A stretch of DNA of 17,963 nt from CAYSFW01 sp050329935 (GTDB lineage Bacteria; Pseudomonadota; Gammaproteobacteria; UWMA-0217), in assembly GCA_050329935.1 (NCBI GenBank), contig JBHJOI010000033.1, positions 1 through 17,963 on the forward strand, in the 5' to 3' direction. Every line of letters begins with the position of its first letter. Within the stretch, counting starts at the first letter, position 1. A model generated the notes under the pieces. That model did no database searches. It was given only the letters and a program-made list of their open reading frames with translations, and was not told the origin of the DNA. A program made the translations under genes and the position numbers. This document shows, one piece after another, positions 6,804-13,799 of the stretch.

Positions 6804-8102
6804 GTGAACCAAACGGAAGCCAGCGAAACCCGGGAGATTTTCCTGTTGAATACGACGAATGATGGTTGTGGAGCGGTGGTCGGCGGGGCCTTGCGCGTGG
6901 CCGAGGCGCGGTCGCGAATGCTTGATCTATTGCAGCCCGTGCGCGGTTGGGAATGCGTCGCGTTGCGCCACGCGTTGGATCGAGTTCTGGCCGACGATGT
7001 GATCGCGCCGTTCAATGTTCCGGCGCACGATAATTCGGCGATGGACGGTTACGCGGTGCGCGGCGCGGACACCCTTTCGACGGCAACCGTTCGGCTCAAG
7101 GTGGTCGGCACGGCGCTGGCGGGCAAGGCCTTTTCCGGATTGATTGGACCCGGTCAGGCGGTGCGGATCATGACCGGGGCGGTCATGCCGGCTGGTAGCG
7201 ACACGGTCGTGGTTCAAGAGGTCTGCGAGGTTGACGGCGAGCAGGTCGTGGTGCCAGGCGGGCAGCGGACCGGGCAGAATGTGCGCCGATTGGGGGAGGA
7301 TCTCGCCGTCGGCAAACCGGCGCTCAGGGCGGGCAAACGTGTCGGTCCCGCCGAGCTGGGGCTTGCGGCTTCGCTCGGCATCGCCGAGGTGCGGGTCCGC
7401 CGGCGTCTGCGCGTGGCGTTTTTCTCCACCGGCGACGAGCTGGCGTCGATTGGGCAAACGCTCGGTGCCGGCGAGGTCTACGACAGCAATCGCTACACCC
7501 TGTTCGGCGCATTGACCCGGCTGGGCGTCGAAGTGTTGGACATGGGGGTGGTGCGCGACAACCCGGACGACATCGAGGCCGCGTTCACGCTGGCGGCGGC
7601 GAACGCTGACGTGATTTTGACCACGGGCGGGGTCTCGGTCGGGGAGGCGGACTATGTCAAGGCCTTGGTCGCCCGCCTGGGCGAGGTCAAGTTCTGGAAA
7701 CTGGAGATCAAGCCGGGTCGGCCGATGGCGTTCGGTCGTATTGGCTCGGCCTGGTTTTTCGGTCTGCCGGGCAACCCGGTCGCGGTGATGGTGAGCTTCT
7801 ATCAGCTCGCGCTTGAGCCATTGTTGAAGTTGATGGGGGTGGACCCGCTCCCGGCGCGGCCGACGGTGAGCGCGCGCTGCACCGAGTCGCTCAAGAAAAG
7901 CACCCGGCGGCGCGAGTTCCCGCGCGGCGTACTGTTCGAGCAGGCGGGCGAATGGTGGGTGCGACCGGCCGGAAAACAGGGCTCCGGCGTGCTGAGTTCC
8001 ATGGCGGAGGCGAACTGCTTCATGGTGTTGCCCGAGGATACGGGGCATGTCGCCGCGGGCGATACCATCGAGGTGCAGATGTTCGAGGGGCTGCTCGGCT
8101 GA
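6804..8102 (+). CDS. moeA: Molybdopterin molybdenumtransferase MoeA (probable tungsten insertion here)
   Basis: This protein of up to 432 residues inserts the metal oxyanion into adenylylated pyranopterin, the last step in forming the mononuclear cofactor. Hallmarks are DNSAMDGYAVR (about 73-83), STGDELA, VYDSNRYTL, TTGGVSVGEADYVK, KPGRPMAFG and FGLPGNPVAVMVSF, followed by the C-terminal beta-barrel domain. The start is uncertain. GTG at 6804 has no Shine-Dalgarno sequence and lies exactly where transcription should start, while TTG at 6846 has GGGAG 9 bases upstream and would give 418 residues, still longer than the typical N-terminus. Divergence from the aor operon and the tungstate importer suggest it is the tungsten-dedicated paralogue, with another MoeA probably elsewhere for molybdenum (for example for NapA). 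That specialisation is inference. Confidence 0.9.
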   Translation: MNQTEASETREIFLLNTTNDGCGAVVGGALRVAEARSRMLDLLQPVRGWECVALRHALDRVLADDVIAPFNVPAHDNSAMDGYAVRGADTLSTATVRLKVVGTALAGKAFSGLIGPGQAVRIMTGAVMPAGSDTVVVQEVCEVDGEQVVVPGGQRTGQNVRRLGEDLAVGKPALRAGKRVGPAELGLAASLGIAEVRVRRRLRVAFFSTGDELASIGQTLGAGEVYDSNRYTLFGALTRLGVEVLDMGVVRDNPDDIEAAFTLAAANADVILTTGGVSVGEADYVKALVARLGEVKFWKLEIKPGRPMAFGRIGSAWFFGLPGNPVAVMVSFYQLALEPLLKLMGVDPLPARPTVSARCTESLKKSTRRREFPRGVLFEQAGEWWVRPAGKQGSGVLSSMAEANCFMVLPEDTGHVAAGDTIEVQMFEGLLG

Positions 8103-8336
8103 ACGGGCGTTCACGGGAATGCGGGAAGCCGACGCCCTCCGTGGACTCTGAATCCGGCAATCGCTGCCAGGGTGAGGAGGGGGATTTTTTCGGGCTGCGA
8201 TCGGGCCTTGTCGGAGGTCAGCGATGTTCGCGATAAAGCAGGCCAGCCGTCGAACGCCATCGGTGCTGCCGCTGTATCGCCGATCGGATTTCGACCCGAT
8301 TCCTGCGTGAACGCTGGCTTTCCGGACTCGACCGCG

Positions 8337-8342
8337 TATACT
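8337..8342 (+). promoter_or_regulatory. Candidate -10 box for rhlE
   Basis: TATACT is a good sigma-70 -10 hexamer. The best -35 candidate, TGGCTT at 8315-8320 with a 16-base spacer, is weak. Use of this site would give a leader of about 120 nt before the rhlE start, which is plausible for a DEAD-box helicase gene. Confidence 0.3.
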
Positions 8343-8360
8343 CCGCGCTGCCGCACGCCC

Positions 8361-8443
8361 CACCAATCAGCGCGCGGAATTCCCAATAACCCTCGATCGT
8401 TTCGATCCCCACACGTCTGCCTCGATTGGTGTCGCCCCGCGCG
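8361..8443 (+). promoter_or_regulatory. Self-complementary segments in the rhlE leader (possible RNA switch)
   Basis: CACCAATC (8361-8368) is the exact complement of GATTGGTG (8424-8431). CGCGCGG (8371-8377) is complementary to CCGCGCG (8437-8443). The two pairings cross, so they would be mutually exclusive or form a pseudoknot. The last arm ends 11 bases before the CAGGAG ribosome binding site at 8455-8460. A small GATCG-TTT-CGATC hairpin lies between the arms. Confidence 0.3.
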
Positions 8444-8471
8444 ATAGGCCGTCGCAGGAGTTTTCCGAATT

Positions 8472-9857
8472 ATGTCCTCGAATTTATCCGCCCCGGCATT
8501 CGCCGATCTGGGCTTGTCCGTTCCGCTGCTGCGCGCGATCGCCGAAGCCGGTTATACCGTGCCTACGCCCATTCAGTCGCAAGCAATTCCGCTGGTGTTG
8601 AAGGGAGGCGACTTGCTGGCCGCGGCGCAGACTGGCACCGGCAAGACCGCTGGTTTCACACTGCCAATTCTGCACCGGTTGGCCGCGCATGCGATCACCG
8701 GGCACAAGCCGGGCCGTCCGCGCTGCCTGATCCTGGTGCCTACTCGCGAACTGGCGGCGCAGGTCGAAAACTCGGTGCGCACCTATGGCAAGCATCTGCC
8801 GCTGGTGTCGCTGGTGATGTTTGGCGGGGTGAATATCAATCCCCAGTTCAAGGCCCTGCAATCGCGGGTCGACATCCTGGTGGCAACGCCCGGGCGTTTG
8901 CTCGACCACGTCGGTCAACGCACGGTGGATTTGTCGGGGGTCGAGATCCTGGTGCTCGACGAAGCCGACCGGATGCTCGACATGGGCTTCATCCGCGATA
9001 TCCGCAGGATCCTCGCACTGTTGCCGAAACACCGTCAGAACCTGTTGTTCTCGGCCACGTTTTCCGACGAGATCAAGACCCTGGCGAACGGCTTGCTGCA
9101 CAAGCCCGGTCTGGTCGAAGCGGCACGGCGCAACACCGCCTCGGAGCTGGTCGAGCAAAGCGTGCACCTCGTCCCGCAAGTCCATAAGAAAGACCTGCTC
9201 TCGCACCTGATTCGGCGCAACGACTGGCATCAGGTGCTGGTGTTCACGCGCACCAAACACGGCGCGAACAAGCTCGCCGAAAAGCTGGCCAAGGATGGTA
9301 TCCCCTCAGCGGCGATCCACGGCAACAAGAGCCAGGGCGCGCGCACGCGGGCGTTGGCGGATTTCAAGGACAACACGGTTCAGGTATTGGTCGCGACCGA
9401 CATCGCCGCGCGCGGCATCGACATCGACCAGTTGCCACAGGTCGTGAATTTCGAGCTGCCCAACGTACCGGAGGACTATGTTCACCGCATTGGCCGGACC
9501 GGCCGCGCCGGCAGTGTCGGCGCCGCGGTGTCGCTGGTCGATCAGGAGGAGATCGGCTATCTCAAGGACATAGAACGGTTGCTCAAACGCAGTATTCCGC
9601 GCGTCACCGTCGAGGACTTCGTGCCTCCGCCAGTGTCGCCGCGAGCCCCCGCGCAGGACGCGCGGCCGCCGCGCCGGGACGCCGGTCGTCCGCGCAACGC
9701 CGCACCAAAGGCGCCGCCAAAACCGCATGGCCGGGGCGATGGCAATGGCCGCGGGGATGTCAACGGCAATGTCGCACCCAGACCGGCCGTGACCGCGCGT
9801 CGGCCCGCGACGAATGGAGCGGCGGCGCCGGGGCGCAGCGGTCGTCGCGGTCGCTGA
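8472..9857 (+). CDS. rhlE: DEAD-box ATP-dependent RNA helicase, RhlE type
   Basis: This 461-residue protein unwinds short RNA duplexes, with roles in ribosome assembly, RNA decay and cold adaptation. All helicase motifs are visible: Q-motif with FADLGLS and PTPIQSQAIP (10-40), Walker A AAQTGTGKT (51-59), PTRELAAQ (90-97), ATPGRLLDH (138-146), DEAD (163-166), SAT (194-196), VLVFTRTK, ATDIAARGIDI and HRIGRTGRAG. After the two RecA-like domains, which end near residue 385, comes a basic, low-complexity tail rich in Arg, Pro, Ala, Gly and Asn, the RNA-tethering tail typical of RhlE. The ATG at 8472 follows CAGGAG at an 11-base spacing. It appears monocistronic, between a long leader and a strong terminator, and is unrelated to the tungsten operon. 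Confidence 0.93.
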   Translation: MSSNLSAPAFADLGLSVPLLRAIAEAGYTVPTPIQSQAIPLVLKGGDLLAAAQTGTGKTAGFTLPILHRLAAHAITGHKPGRPRCLILVPTRELAAQVENSVRTYGKHLPLVSLVMFGGVNINPQFKALQSRVDILVATPGRLLDHVGQRTVDLSGVEILVLDEADRMLDMGFIRDIRRILALLPKHRQNLLFSATFSDEIKTLANGLLHKPGLVEAARRNTASELVEQSVHLVPQVHKKDLLSHLIRRNDWHQVLVFTRTKHGANKLAEKLAKDGIPSAAIHGNKSQGARTRALADFKDNTVQVLVATDIAARGIDIDQLPQVVNFELPNVPEDYVHRIGRTGRAGSVGAAVSLVDQEEIGYLKDIERLLKRSIPRVTVEDFVPPPVSPRAPAQDARPPRRDAGRPRNAAPKAPPKPHGRGDGNGRGDVNGNVAPRPAVTARRPATNGAAAPGRSGRRGR

Positions 9858-9891
9858 GCGCGCGGTAGCCGACCGCGAGGCCCTGTTGGCC

Positions 9892-9917
9892 CGGGGCGTT
9901 AACGCCCCGTTGTTTCA
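9892..9917. terminator. Bidirectional intrinsic terminator between convergent genes
   Basis: CGGGGCGTTAACGCCCCG (9892-9909) is an 18-base perfect palindrome that can fold as a 7-bp GC stem with a TTAA loop. On the plus strand it is followed by TTGTTTC, a usable U-rich tail for rhlE. On the minus strand the acyltransferase stop lies immediately before it. The position between two convergent stop codons fits a shared terminator. Confidence 0.8.
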
Positions 9918-11087
9918 GGGGCCAGCGACCACCGCCGCGGCCGCCACGGGCGTGACGAAAAACGCGTAGGCGTTATAGGTCATTGCGACCGCCAACACCG
10001 CGAGTAGCGCGTAGTAGTGCGCGTGAGCGTGGGACATGAAGCGCGGCAGGGCGAAGCCGGCCGGACGGTCGGCCACCGCTCGCGTGATCCTTTTGCGCAG
10101 CTTCTTGAGCGGCTCCTCCATCAGGAACAACACCGCGACCGATACCACCAGTGTCAGCACAAGTGCGGTGATGTAGGGGTATTGGGGCATCAATTTCTGG
10201 TGCGCCAGCAGTTCCAGGAACGGAAAGTGCAGCAGGTAGATCGGGTAGGTCAGATCGCCGATCAGCACGTCGCGGCCGGTCAGGAAGCGGGTGTTGGCGA
10301 CCATGACGGCGAACAGCACCATTACGATCAGGCTGCCGATGACATAGTTGCCGAGTTGGTAGGGCACCAGCGCGATTAGCAACAACCCGGCGAGTCCGAT
10401 CCAGAAGTGATAGGGTCCGCGCAGGTGGTCGCGGTAGTGATAAACCAGCGCGCCGATGCAATAGGCCGCGAGCAGGCCGTGGCCGGAGAGGAAATAGCGC
10501 AGGTGCCAGGCCTCGTAGGTGTTGTCGAGCGTGAACGCGCAGTAAACGGCGTATGCCAGCTCGACACCGAGCACGGTCCACAGCCGGCGCGTGTGGCCCA
10601 TCAGGAACGGTGCGAACAGGTAGAACAACAAATCGTAGGTCAGCGTCCAGGTCGGGATATTGGTCATGTTGTAGGCGAGCCCGCCGAAATCGCCGAAGAA
10701 GCCGAGAATGCCTTGCGGAATCAGGGTGTAATCCAGAAACAGCCGTTGCGGCGAGGGCAGCTCCGGCGCCTCGGCGAGGAACAGCGCGATCACGAAGATC
10801 GTCAGAATGATCCAGTGCAACGGGTAGATTCGCAGCATGCGGCTGACCAGGAACGCGCTGGTACCCTGGGGGTGAAGCTTGTAGTTGGTGTTCCAGACGA
10901 ACGCGATCAGATAGCCGGTGACGACGAAAAAGCCATAGACGGCGATGTGGCCGATCCCGAGGAAAGCCAGATTCTCGGCGCCCAGGTACTCGGAGGCGAT
11001 ACGTTGCAGGTGATGCTGGGCGATATTGAAGTGCTGATCCACCACCAACAGCGCGAGGATCACCCGAAACAGTCCAATACCCCTCAT
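9915..11087 (-). CDS. Membrane acyltransferase, acyltransferase-3 family (OafA/YrhL-like)
   Basis: This 390-residue inner-membrane protein belongs to the family that transfers acetyl or other acyl groups to cell-surface sugars or other extracytoplasmic acceptors. It opens with MRGIGLFRVILALLVVDQHF, matching the RxxA-LLVVxxH first helix whose His is essential in the family. About ten hydrophobic helices follow, with short polar loops such as the RMLRIYPLHW segment (R-x-x-R-x-x-P) typical of acyltransferase-3. It ends with a final hydrophobic helix near residue 375. The frame is open 45 residues further upstream, but ATG at 11087 is chosen because TAGGGAGA lies 5 bases before it and the conserved first helix starts there. 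It has no extracellular SGNH domain of its own, but an SGNH esterase gene lies upstream in the same orientation. The acceptor is unknown. Confidence 0.85.
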   Translation of the reverse strand: MRGIGLFRVILALLVVDQHFNIAQHHLQRIASEYLGAENLAFLGIGHIAVYGFFVVTGYLIAFVWNTNYKLHPQGTSAFLVSRMLRIYPLHWIILTIFVIALFLAEAPELPSPQRLFLDYTLIPQGILGFFGDFGGLAYNMTNIPTWTLTYDLLFYLFAPFLMGHTRRLWTVLGVELAYAVYCAFTLDNTYEAWHLRYFLSGHGLLAAYCIGALVYHYRDHLRGPYHFWIGLAGLLLIALVPYQLGNYVIGSLIVMVLFAVMVANTRFLTGRDVLIGDLTYPIYLLHFPFLELLAHQKLMPQYPYITALVLTLVVSVAVLFLMEEPLKKLRKRITRAVADRPAGFALPRFMSHAHAHYYALLAVLAVAMTYNAYAFFVTPVAAAAVVAGP

Positions 11088-11259
11088 TGATGTCTCCCTA
11101 ATTTCGAGTTGGCGCGAACCCAGTCGCGGCGTGCGAGTGCGCGATCTCTCGCGGAATGTGTGCCCCGGGACTGTTGCCTGATCCACGGCGGTGGGGCGGG
11201 CATTGTCGGCCCCGAATGGCACCTAACTTTAGCCCGTTGAACCCGCAATGCGAATGCGC

Positions 11260-11351
11260 GTAGGTTGGGGCGACGACGTCACCCCAGCCTGCGAACGTAA
11301 CGTCTCCCCCCGCCGCCCTGTAGGTTGTGGGTGAGCCTGCGAACCCCAACC
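11260..11351. repeat. Two copies of a REP-like palindromic intergenic element
   Basis: Copy 1 (11260-11296) begins GTAGGTTGGGG and ends CCTGCGAAC; copy 2 (11320-11351) begins GTAGGTTGTGGG and ends CCTGCGAACCCCAACC. Each contains an internal inverted repeat (GGTTGKGG with CCCCA). Such GTAGGTTGGGGTGAG...AACCCCAACC elements are common intergenic repeats in proteobacteria as I recall them. The two copies point the same way and are about 60 bp apart. Confidence 0.55.
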
Positions 11352-11450
11352 ATCGATCCAGCCAGGCGGATTTGTCGTGGAACCTTATTCGCCCCAACGA
11401 ACAACCGCCAGGCGTGCACGGCCGGCGAAGTCAGTGCCATACACCCCAAC

Positions 11451-11473
11451 ATCCTTGCCCGACGGGCGAGGAT
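11451..11473 (-). terminator. Hairpin downstream of the SGNH/PKD lipoprotein gene
   Basis: ATCCTTGCCC (11451-11460) pairs with GGGCGAGGAT (11464-11473) over 10 bp with one G-U pair and a three-base loop. It begins about 20 bases after the stop codon of the minus-strand lipoprotein gene. No U-run follows, so it may be a Rho-assisted terminator, an mRNA 3' stabiliser or another repeat element. Confidence 0.4.
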
Positions 11474-11493
11474 GCGTATCCACCCGTGTCGCC

Positions 11494-12807
11494 CTAGAAA
11501 CCGTAGATCGCCTTCAGCGCGTTGAACCACTTCGTGGCGATTTTATCCTCGCCCGCGAAATTCGGGTGGATGCCGTCGTAGGTGTCCACGCCAGTGGCTG
11601 CGTTGAAGTTGGAGTGCTGATCGACACTTTGCACGGTAGCCAGGCCCAAACCTATGATTAGCCCGTTGAGACTTGAATTGAAATCACTGATCTTCGGACT
11701 TGCGGTGGTCGCGGCGGGCGAAAAATTGGGGTCGATCGGGATGATATTGGCCACGAGTATGCGCGGACGCGGGGACTTGGCGACGAGTTGTGTGACGACC
11801 GCCATGACGTCCGTCGCCGCGGTGCCGGCGTCGTTGCCATCGTTTAGTAGGTCGTTTGTGCCCAGGAACATCAGCACAACATCCGGTTTGATCGCGTACC
11901 CCGACCACCAGGTATTGATGTCGGCGAGCACCTGATTCGCGGTCCAGCCCCAGTGGCCTTCGTGTAATATCGCGCTAAACGAATAGGGCACCTCGCTGCC
12001 GACCGTGTGGGTGCCGCCGTCGGTTGAGCTCGAGAAGTTGGTACTCAGGCTACCGACGAACTCGAACGCCACCTTGGCATCGAGCAGTTTCTTCCACAAC
12101 GCGTAGCGATAGGCGAACCCGCTGGCGGAGGCGGTGTCCTGGCCCTGCGTGATCGAATCGCCCAGCGGCAGGATACGGATCGGCGTGATCGTGACCGTTT
12201 GCGTCGTGACCGACGATTGTCCCTGGCTATCGGTGACCGTCAGTTCGACATTGAATTGGCCGCCGGGATTCCGGTAGTCGCGTGTGACGGTCTTGCCGCT
12301 GCCGGTGGCGCCATCGCCAAATTTCCAGGTATAGGTCGCGATGTCGTTGTTCGGATCGGTGGAGGTGCTGGCGTCGAGCGTGATCGTCCGCGAGTTTGCA
12401 AACGCGGGAGCAATCGTGAAACGCGCGACGGGCGGCTTGGTGGAGGCGTCGACGGTGCTGGTCGCCGTCGCGCGGCCACCGCTGTTGTCGGTGACGCGCA
12501 GGGTCACGAGGAATTGACCACTGGCCGCGTAGGTATGTGTCGCGGTGGCGCCGGTGCCGGTGCCGCCATCGCCAAACTCCCAGCTATAGCTGGCGATGCG
12601 GCCGTCGGCGTCGGTGGACGTGGTGGCGTCGAAGCTATAACTATTCGCGCCGCCGGCGGGATTGCTGGTCCAGACGAAGCGCGCGACGGGCGAGATGTTA
12701 TTGTCGATCGGCGGGTCGCTGCCGCCGCTACTACCGCCGCCACCGCCGCATCCCGCGAGCATCGTTAGAAGTGCCAAAGTGCCGAGTAGGAGCTTCGCCA
12801 GTTTCAT
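11494..12807 (-). CDS. Lipoprotein with two PKD domains and an SGNH (CE3-like) esterase domain
   Basis: This 437-residue protein is predicted to be an exported lipoprotein. Residues 1-20 are a lipoprotein signal ending LAGC, and the following Gly/Ser-rich linker lacks Asp at +2, which suggests outer-membrane sorting. PKD domain 1 spans about 38-120 (SYSWEFGDG at 73-81) and PKD domain 2 about 125-208 (TYTWKFGDG at 158-166). The C-terminal domain shows the SGNH blocks GDSITQG (216-222, nucleophile S218), HEGHWGW (282-288), GTND (316-319) and DGIHPN (411-416, D411 and H414). The RILPLGDSITQG and HEGHWGW pattern resembles carbohydrate esterase family 3 acetylxylan esterases. Likely role: deacetylation of an extracellular or surface polysaccharide. 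ATG at 12807 has no clear Shine-Dalgarno sequence. A lipase or other esterase role is possible. Confidence 0.87.
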   Translation of the reverse strand: MKLAKLLLGTLALLTMLAGCGGGGGSSGGSDPPIDNNISPVARFVWTSNPAGGANSYSFDATTSTDADGRIASYSWEFGDGGTGTGATATHTYAASGQFLVTLRVTDNSGGRATATSTVDASTKPPVARFTIAPAFANSRTITLDASTSTDPNNDIATYTWKFGDGATGSGKTVTRDYRNPGGQFNVELTVTDSQGQSSVTTQTVTITPIRILPLGDSITQGQDTASASGFAYRYALWKKLLDAKVAFEFVGSLSTNFSSSTDGGTHTVGSEVPYSFSAILHEGHWGWTANQVLADINTWWSGYAIKPDVVLMFLGTNDLLNDGNDAGTAATDVMAVVTQLVAKSPRPRILVANIIPIDPNFSPAATTASPKISDFNSSLNGLIIGLGLATVQSVDQHSNFNAATGVDTYDGIHPNFAGEDKIATKWFNALKAIYGF

Positions 12808-13145
12808 ACAGTTGGATTCAAGTTGAGTGTAAGGTGTTGTTAATCGGTCGCTTTGGCGTTGGTTGCCATTTGCGGGCGTCGGCGCGTCACACGACGATTC
12901 AAAGTATGGGTCGGAATTGTGCCATAGCGGTGCCCGGGGGGGTGGGCGCGGTTTCGCGATTTGTGATCGGCATCCCCATAAATGCGTGAATTTTGGCTAA
13001 ACCGTGCAGGCCGTCGCCGAATCCGTGCCTCGACGCCATGTGTGCACGCTTTCGGTGCCGGTACTTGCGTGATGGCGTCCGCGCGATCGCGAGACGCGCG
13101 GACGCTTGAGTGCCGCCCGCGGCGAAACGCGGTCGCGACGCCGGA
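12808..13145. other. 338-bp intergenic region, no gene supported
   Basis: Apart from the hairpin at 13075-13105, nothing definite is visible. The left part should contain the lipoprotein gene promoter. TTACACT read on the minus strand near 12827-12833 could be a -10 but has no good -35. Open frames in this stretch are Arg-rich shadows without ribosome binding sites. Confidence 0.45.
13075..13105 (-). terminator. GC-rich hairpin downstream of the rutE-like gene
   Basis: GCGTCCGCGCG (13075-13085) and CGCGCGGACGC (13095-13105) are perfectly complementary over 11 bp with a nine-base loop. The structure lies 40 bases after the reductase stop on the minus strand. No U-run follows in that direction, so it is a candidate terminator or mRNA 3' stabiliser only. 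Confidence 0.4.
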
Positions 13146-13736
13146 TCAGACGATCTGGCAGGCTTCGTCGAATTCGAAGCGCGGGCTGCGCGGGAACAAC
13201 CCGGCGGGGTCACCCTGGCCAAGATTGCAGAGGAAGTTGGCCTTGATCTCGGTGCCGGCGAAAAACTCAGCGTTCACTTTTTCCTTGTCGAAACCGGACA
13301 TCGGCCCGCAGTCGAGCCCGAGCGCGCGTGCCGCGAGCATCAGGTAGGCGCCTTGCAGGGTGGCGTTGCGGAACGCGGTGTCGTTGATCACGTCCGGCTT
13401 GCCGGCAAACCAGGCCCGGGCATCGGTGTGCGGAAACAGTTTGGGTAGGTGATCGTAAAACGCGTAGTCCTGCGCGATGATCACCGTGACTGGCGCGGCG
13501 AGGGTCTTGGCGAGGTTGCCTTCGGCAAGCGCCGGCTTGAGGCGCGCCTTGCCCGCGGGCGTGCTGACGAACACGAAGCGCGCGGGGCTGCAATTGGCGC
13601 TGGTGGGGCCGAATTTGAGCAGATCATAGAGCGCGCGGAGCTGGGCTTCGGTGACGGGTTGGTCGAGCCAGGCGTTGTGGGTGCGGGCGTCGAGAAACAG
13701 TTGCCGCAGCGCGGCTGGATCCAACGGTTGCGTCAT
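13146..13736 (-). CDS. rutE: RutE-like malonic semialdehyde reductase (nitroreductase family)
   Basis: This 196-residue protein matches RutE of Escherichia coli in length and along its sequence as I remember it. Shared stretches include LFLDARTHNAW, LLKFGPTSANCSPARFVF, LFPHTDARAWF and ALGLDCGPMSGFDKEKV. RutE is an FMN-dependent nitroreductase-fold enzyme that reduces malonic semialdehyde to 3-hydroxypropionate in pyrimidine-ring degradation. The Arg and Ser of ARTHN and PTSANCSPAR are flavin-phosphate-contacting positions in the family. No other rut gene is visible, so it probably acts on its own as an aldehyde or quinone/enal reductase, and the physiological substrate is uncertain. The start at 13736 has only a weak Shine-Dalgarno sequence. 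The gap to the upstream nuclease gene is 63 bp, so cotranscription is possible. Confidence 0.85.
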   Translation of the reverse strand: MTQPLDPAALRQLFLDARTHNAWLDQPVTEAQLRALYDLLKFGPTSANCSPARFVFVSTPAGKARLKPALAEGNLAKTLAAPVTVIIAQDYAFYDHLPKLFPHTDARAWFAGKPDVINDTAFRNATLQGAYLMLAARALGLDCGPMSGFDKEKVNAEFFAGTEIKANFLCNLGQGDPAGLFPRSPRFEFDEACQIV

Positions 13737-13799
13737 GGTGATTCCGGGTCGGGATTGAGGTGCCGCGCAATCTACGCGATTTCGCCGGGCGGCGTCGGA

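Larger units (their letters stand above)
8103..8471 (+). other. 369-bp intergenic region: moeA 3' flank and long rhlE leader
   Basis: No convincing gene is present; short open frames on both strands have unprotein-like Arg/Pro/Ser-rich translations and no ribosome binding site. No intrinsic terminator is obvious after moeA; the T-run near 8188-8193 lacks a preceding hairpin. The right half looks like a promoter and an untranslated leader for the helicase gene, described separately. Confidence 0.5.
11088..11493 (-). other. 406-bp intergenic region with palindromic repeats, no gene
   Basis: Open frames here have low-complexity, shadow-like translations and are rejected. The region contains two degenerate copies of a short inverted-repeat element (11260-11351), a hairpin just after the esterase gene (11451-11473), and presumably the acyltransferase promoter, which I could not place with confidence. 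Confidence 0.5.

Noticed and set aside
6927..8366. Long minus-strand open frame (479 codons) opposite moeA
   Set aside because: The plus strand carries all MoeA motifs; the reverse translation is His/Arg-rich without recognisable domains, a typical GC-rich shadow.
8172..8447. Possible 91-residue gene between moeA and rhlE
   Set aside because: No Shine-Dalgarno sequence, Ser/Arg/Pro-rich translation, and it runs into the likely rhlE promoter and leader.
12537..12989. Plus-strand 150-codon open frame over the lipoprotein gene start
   Set aside because: It is opposite the PKD-encoding region and is almost entirely Arg/Ser/Cys repeats, an antisense artefact of the Gly/Ser/Thr-rich gene.
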